Shown piece by piece: positions 44,828-45,851 of a stretch of 45,851 nt of DNA. Position numbers and translations under genes: made by a program. How positions within the stretch are numbered: position 1 is the stretch's first letter; each line of letters opens with the position of its first letter. The notes under the pieces are model-generated. The model was given only the letters and a program-made list of their open reading frames with translations, searched no databases and was not told the origin of the DNA. Source of the DNA: Gordoniibacillus kamchatkensis (GTDB lineage Bacteria; Bacillota; Bacilli; Paenibacillales; NBRC-103111); NCBI RefSeq assembly GCF_000829455.1, contig NZ_JXAK01000056.1, positions 1-45,851 on the forward strand, written 5' to 3'.

Positions 44828-44850
44828 CGTGACGAGGAACCTGACCTGCG

Positions 44851-45630
44851 TTAGACGGACGATGGCAGGTCACGCGCGTATAGCTGCACCCAAGCAGGCC
44901 AGTAGCCTAAGCTGATAGCCAGCCGGCTCGACTGGAGATTTCCGAGCGCAGTCGAATAATACGGGGTAATCCCCTCATCGAGTATCGCCTTGGTTAACGA
45001 GCCGACTATCGCTTTCCCGATGCCAAGCCCCTGATATTCCGGCAAAACGTCAACACCGGTCTGCCACATCAGTTCGCAATCTTCGGAGGCACCGGCAATC
45101 CCGACAATTTGCCCGTTGCACTCCGCAATTGACGCCAGCATATCGCGGCGCGGGGAATCCGGCCGGTACGACAAAGCGTGCTTGAAATACGTATGCTCGT
45201 ACAAATCGGGAATGTTGCGGCGTTCGACAGTCGACACGCGTATACCTTGCGGGATATGGAAGGGTTTCAGATCGTCCGTTGTGCAAACGTATTTTTGATC
45301 GGGCCCGGCGAGAAACTGGTTGTCCTTGCGCAAGTAATCGTCGACTTTGGCAATAGTTTGTGCGGAAAACATTTGCCCCCGCGAAAGTAGCCCCAGATTT
45401 TGTCTCGCCCACTCCAATCGCTCGAAGCTGCACGTGACAACTGCGCCTCTGCCCATCGTTACGATACTTAGCGATTGTTCGCGAATGGGAAAACGAAACC
45501 GACCCTCTCGTATTTCGGCGGCATGCACGGAAACCCCGTCTGCGAGCAGATCGGCCTCCTTGCAAGCAAGATCGGCTGACAACACGGTCATAACGGTTTG
45601 GATGGCGGATCTTTTGCGGGCGGCGGTCAT
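44851..45630 (-). CDS. GNAT family N-acetyltransferase
   Basis: 259 residues. The C-terminal GNAT fold has the acetyl-CoA loop VLPEYQGLGIGKAIVGSL (Q/RxxGxG/A) and the beta-bulge strand before it (MWQTGVDVLP), ending YYSTALGNLQSSRLAISLGYWPA. The N-terminal 120 residues form an extra domain, as in the GNAT_acetyltran-type proteins. GGGAGG lies before the ATG at 45630. It is not linked to an obvious operon, and the acceptor substrate is unknown. Confidence 0.87.
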   Translation of the reverse strand: MTAARKRSAIQTVMTVLSADLACKEADLLADGVSVHAAEIREGRFRFPIREQSLSIVTMGRGAVVTCSFERLEWARQNLGLLSRGQMFSAQTIAKVDDYLRKDNQFLAGPDQKYVCTTDDLKPFHIPQGIRVSTVERRNIPDLYEHTYFKHALSYRPDSPRRDMLASIAECNGQIVGIAGASEDCELMWQTGVDVLPEYQGLGIGKAIVGSLTKAILDEGITPYYSTALGNLQSSRLAISLGYWPAWVQLYARDLPSSV

Positions 45631-45851
45631 ACGGTTCCTCCCTTATATTTTCGAGCGTGTGGCTTTCGTTAAACCGCCGCTCCTAAAGCAACTGGAAAAA
45701 GTAGCCGTCAAATAAGTGGAGTACAACGGGAGGGCGAAATTAGCGGGAAAAGCGGCTAGGCCCCCTTAATCCGGAGTCCGGCCCGTAAAAATATTGGTTT
45801 CCGCAGCTCACCTTTAATTTACGACTCTCTCCTCAAGAATTGCAGGGGCTG
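45631..45851. other. Non-coding right end
   Basis: No supported gene. Two segments resemble units of the quasi-palindrome family (CTGGAAAAAGTAGCCG from about 45692 and TAGCGGGAAAAGCGGCTA at 45741), about 51-52 bases apart. A third locus of the repeat may start here and run off the window. Confidence 0.3.

Overview
The window looks like chromosomal DNA of a GC-rich, endospore-forming Firmicute, most likely Paenibacillus or another Paenibacillaceae. Four runs of gene order known from Bacillus support this: dnaX-ebfC-recR-yaaL-bofA-16S rRNA with the SRP RNA upstream; rho, murA, fba, spo0F, pyrG, rpoE; ywiB-argS; and speE / pbp (PbpG type) / ywhD. Sporulation genes (bofA, a PAS sensor kinase, a YhcN/YlaJ lipoprotein, spo0F) agree with it. 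The genus is an inference; no database was searched.

Layout. 1-5.6 kb (minus strand): 5' end of a 16S rRNA with its tandem promoters, bofA, yaaL, recR, ebfC, dnaX, a soluble PAS histidine kinase and a small-type SRP RNA. 5.7-14.7 kb (minus): YhcN-like lipoprotein, rpmE, a radical SAM protein, rho, murA, a frameshifted fba, spo0F with a sigma-H-like promoter, pyrG with a CTP-sensing leader, and rpoE. 14.8-18.4 kb: a structured non-coding interval, a subtilisin-like protease (+), argS and ywiB. 18.4-22.7 kb: repeat-rich DNA flanking an alkylation-repair operon (adaA, adaB, alkA) and a small coiled-coil gene.

22.7-37.2 kb (minus): a tightly packed 12-gene carbohydrate operon. It runs from a class II ketose-bisphosphate aldolase through an ABC sugar importer, PfkB kinase, ROK repressor, divergent M24-fold protein, FucI-type isomerase, GH31 glycosidase, enolase-superfamily acid-sugar dehydratase and DMT transporter to an aldehyde dehydrogenase. 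Read as a pathway: import, hydrolysis, aldose-ketose isomerisation, phosphorylation, aldol cleavage, and oxidation or export of the aldehyde. The substrate is unknown. This is the best candidate for an undescribed system. Its 5' region has a palindromic operator on the start site and two inverted copies of an 18-bp motif that may bind the ROK regulator.

37.2-45.9 kb: speE, a bifunctional penicillin-binding protein, a dienelactone hydrolase-like enzyme, a DinB-fold protein, ywhD, a DUF2157/GDYXXLXY membrane pair, and a GNAT acetyltransferase.

Two general points. First, at least eight single-base losses (fba, three in argS, adaA, alkA, the FucI-like gene, the GH31 gene) break or garble conserved genes. 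All are one-base deletions, and an essential gene is hit, so consensus sequencing errors are more likely than real decay. Second, two intergenic regions carry four 21-bp quasi-palindromes with the same 51-62-51 bp spacing although the palindromes differ in sequence; this looks like a distinct repeat family.
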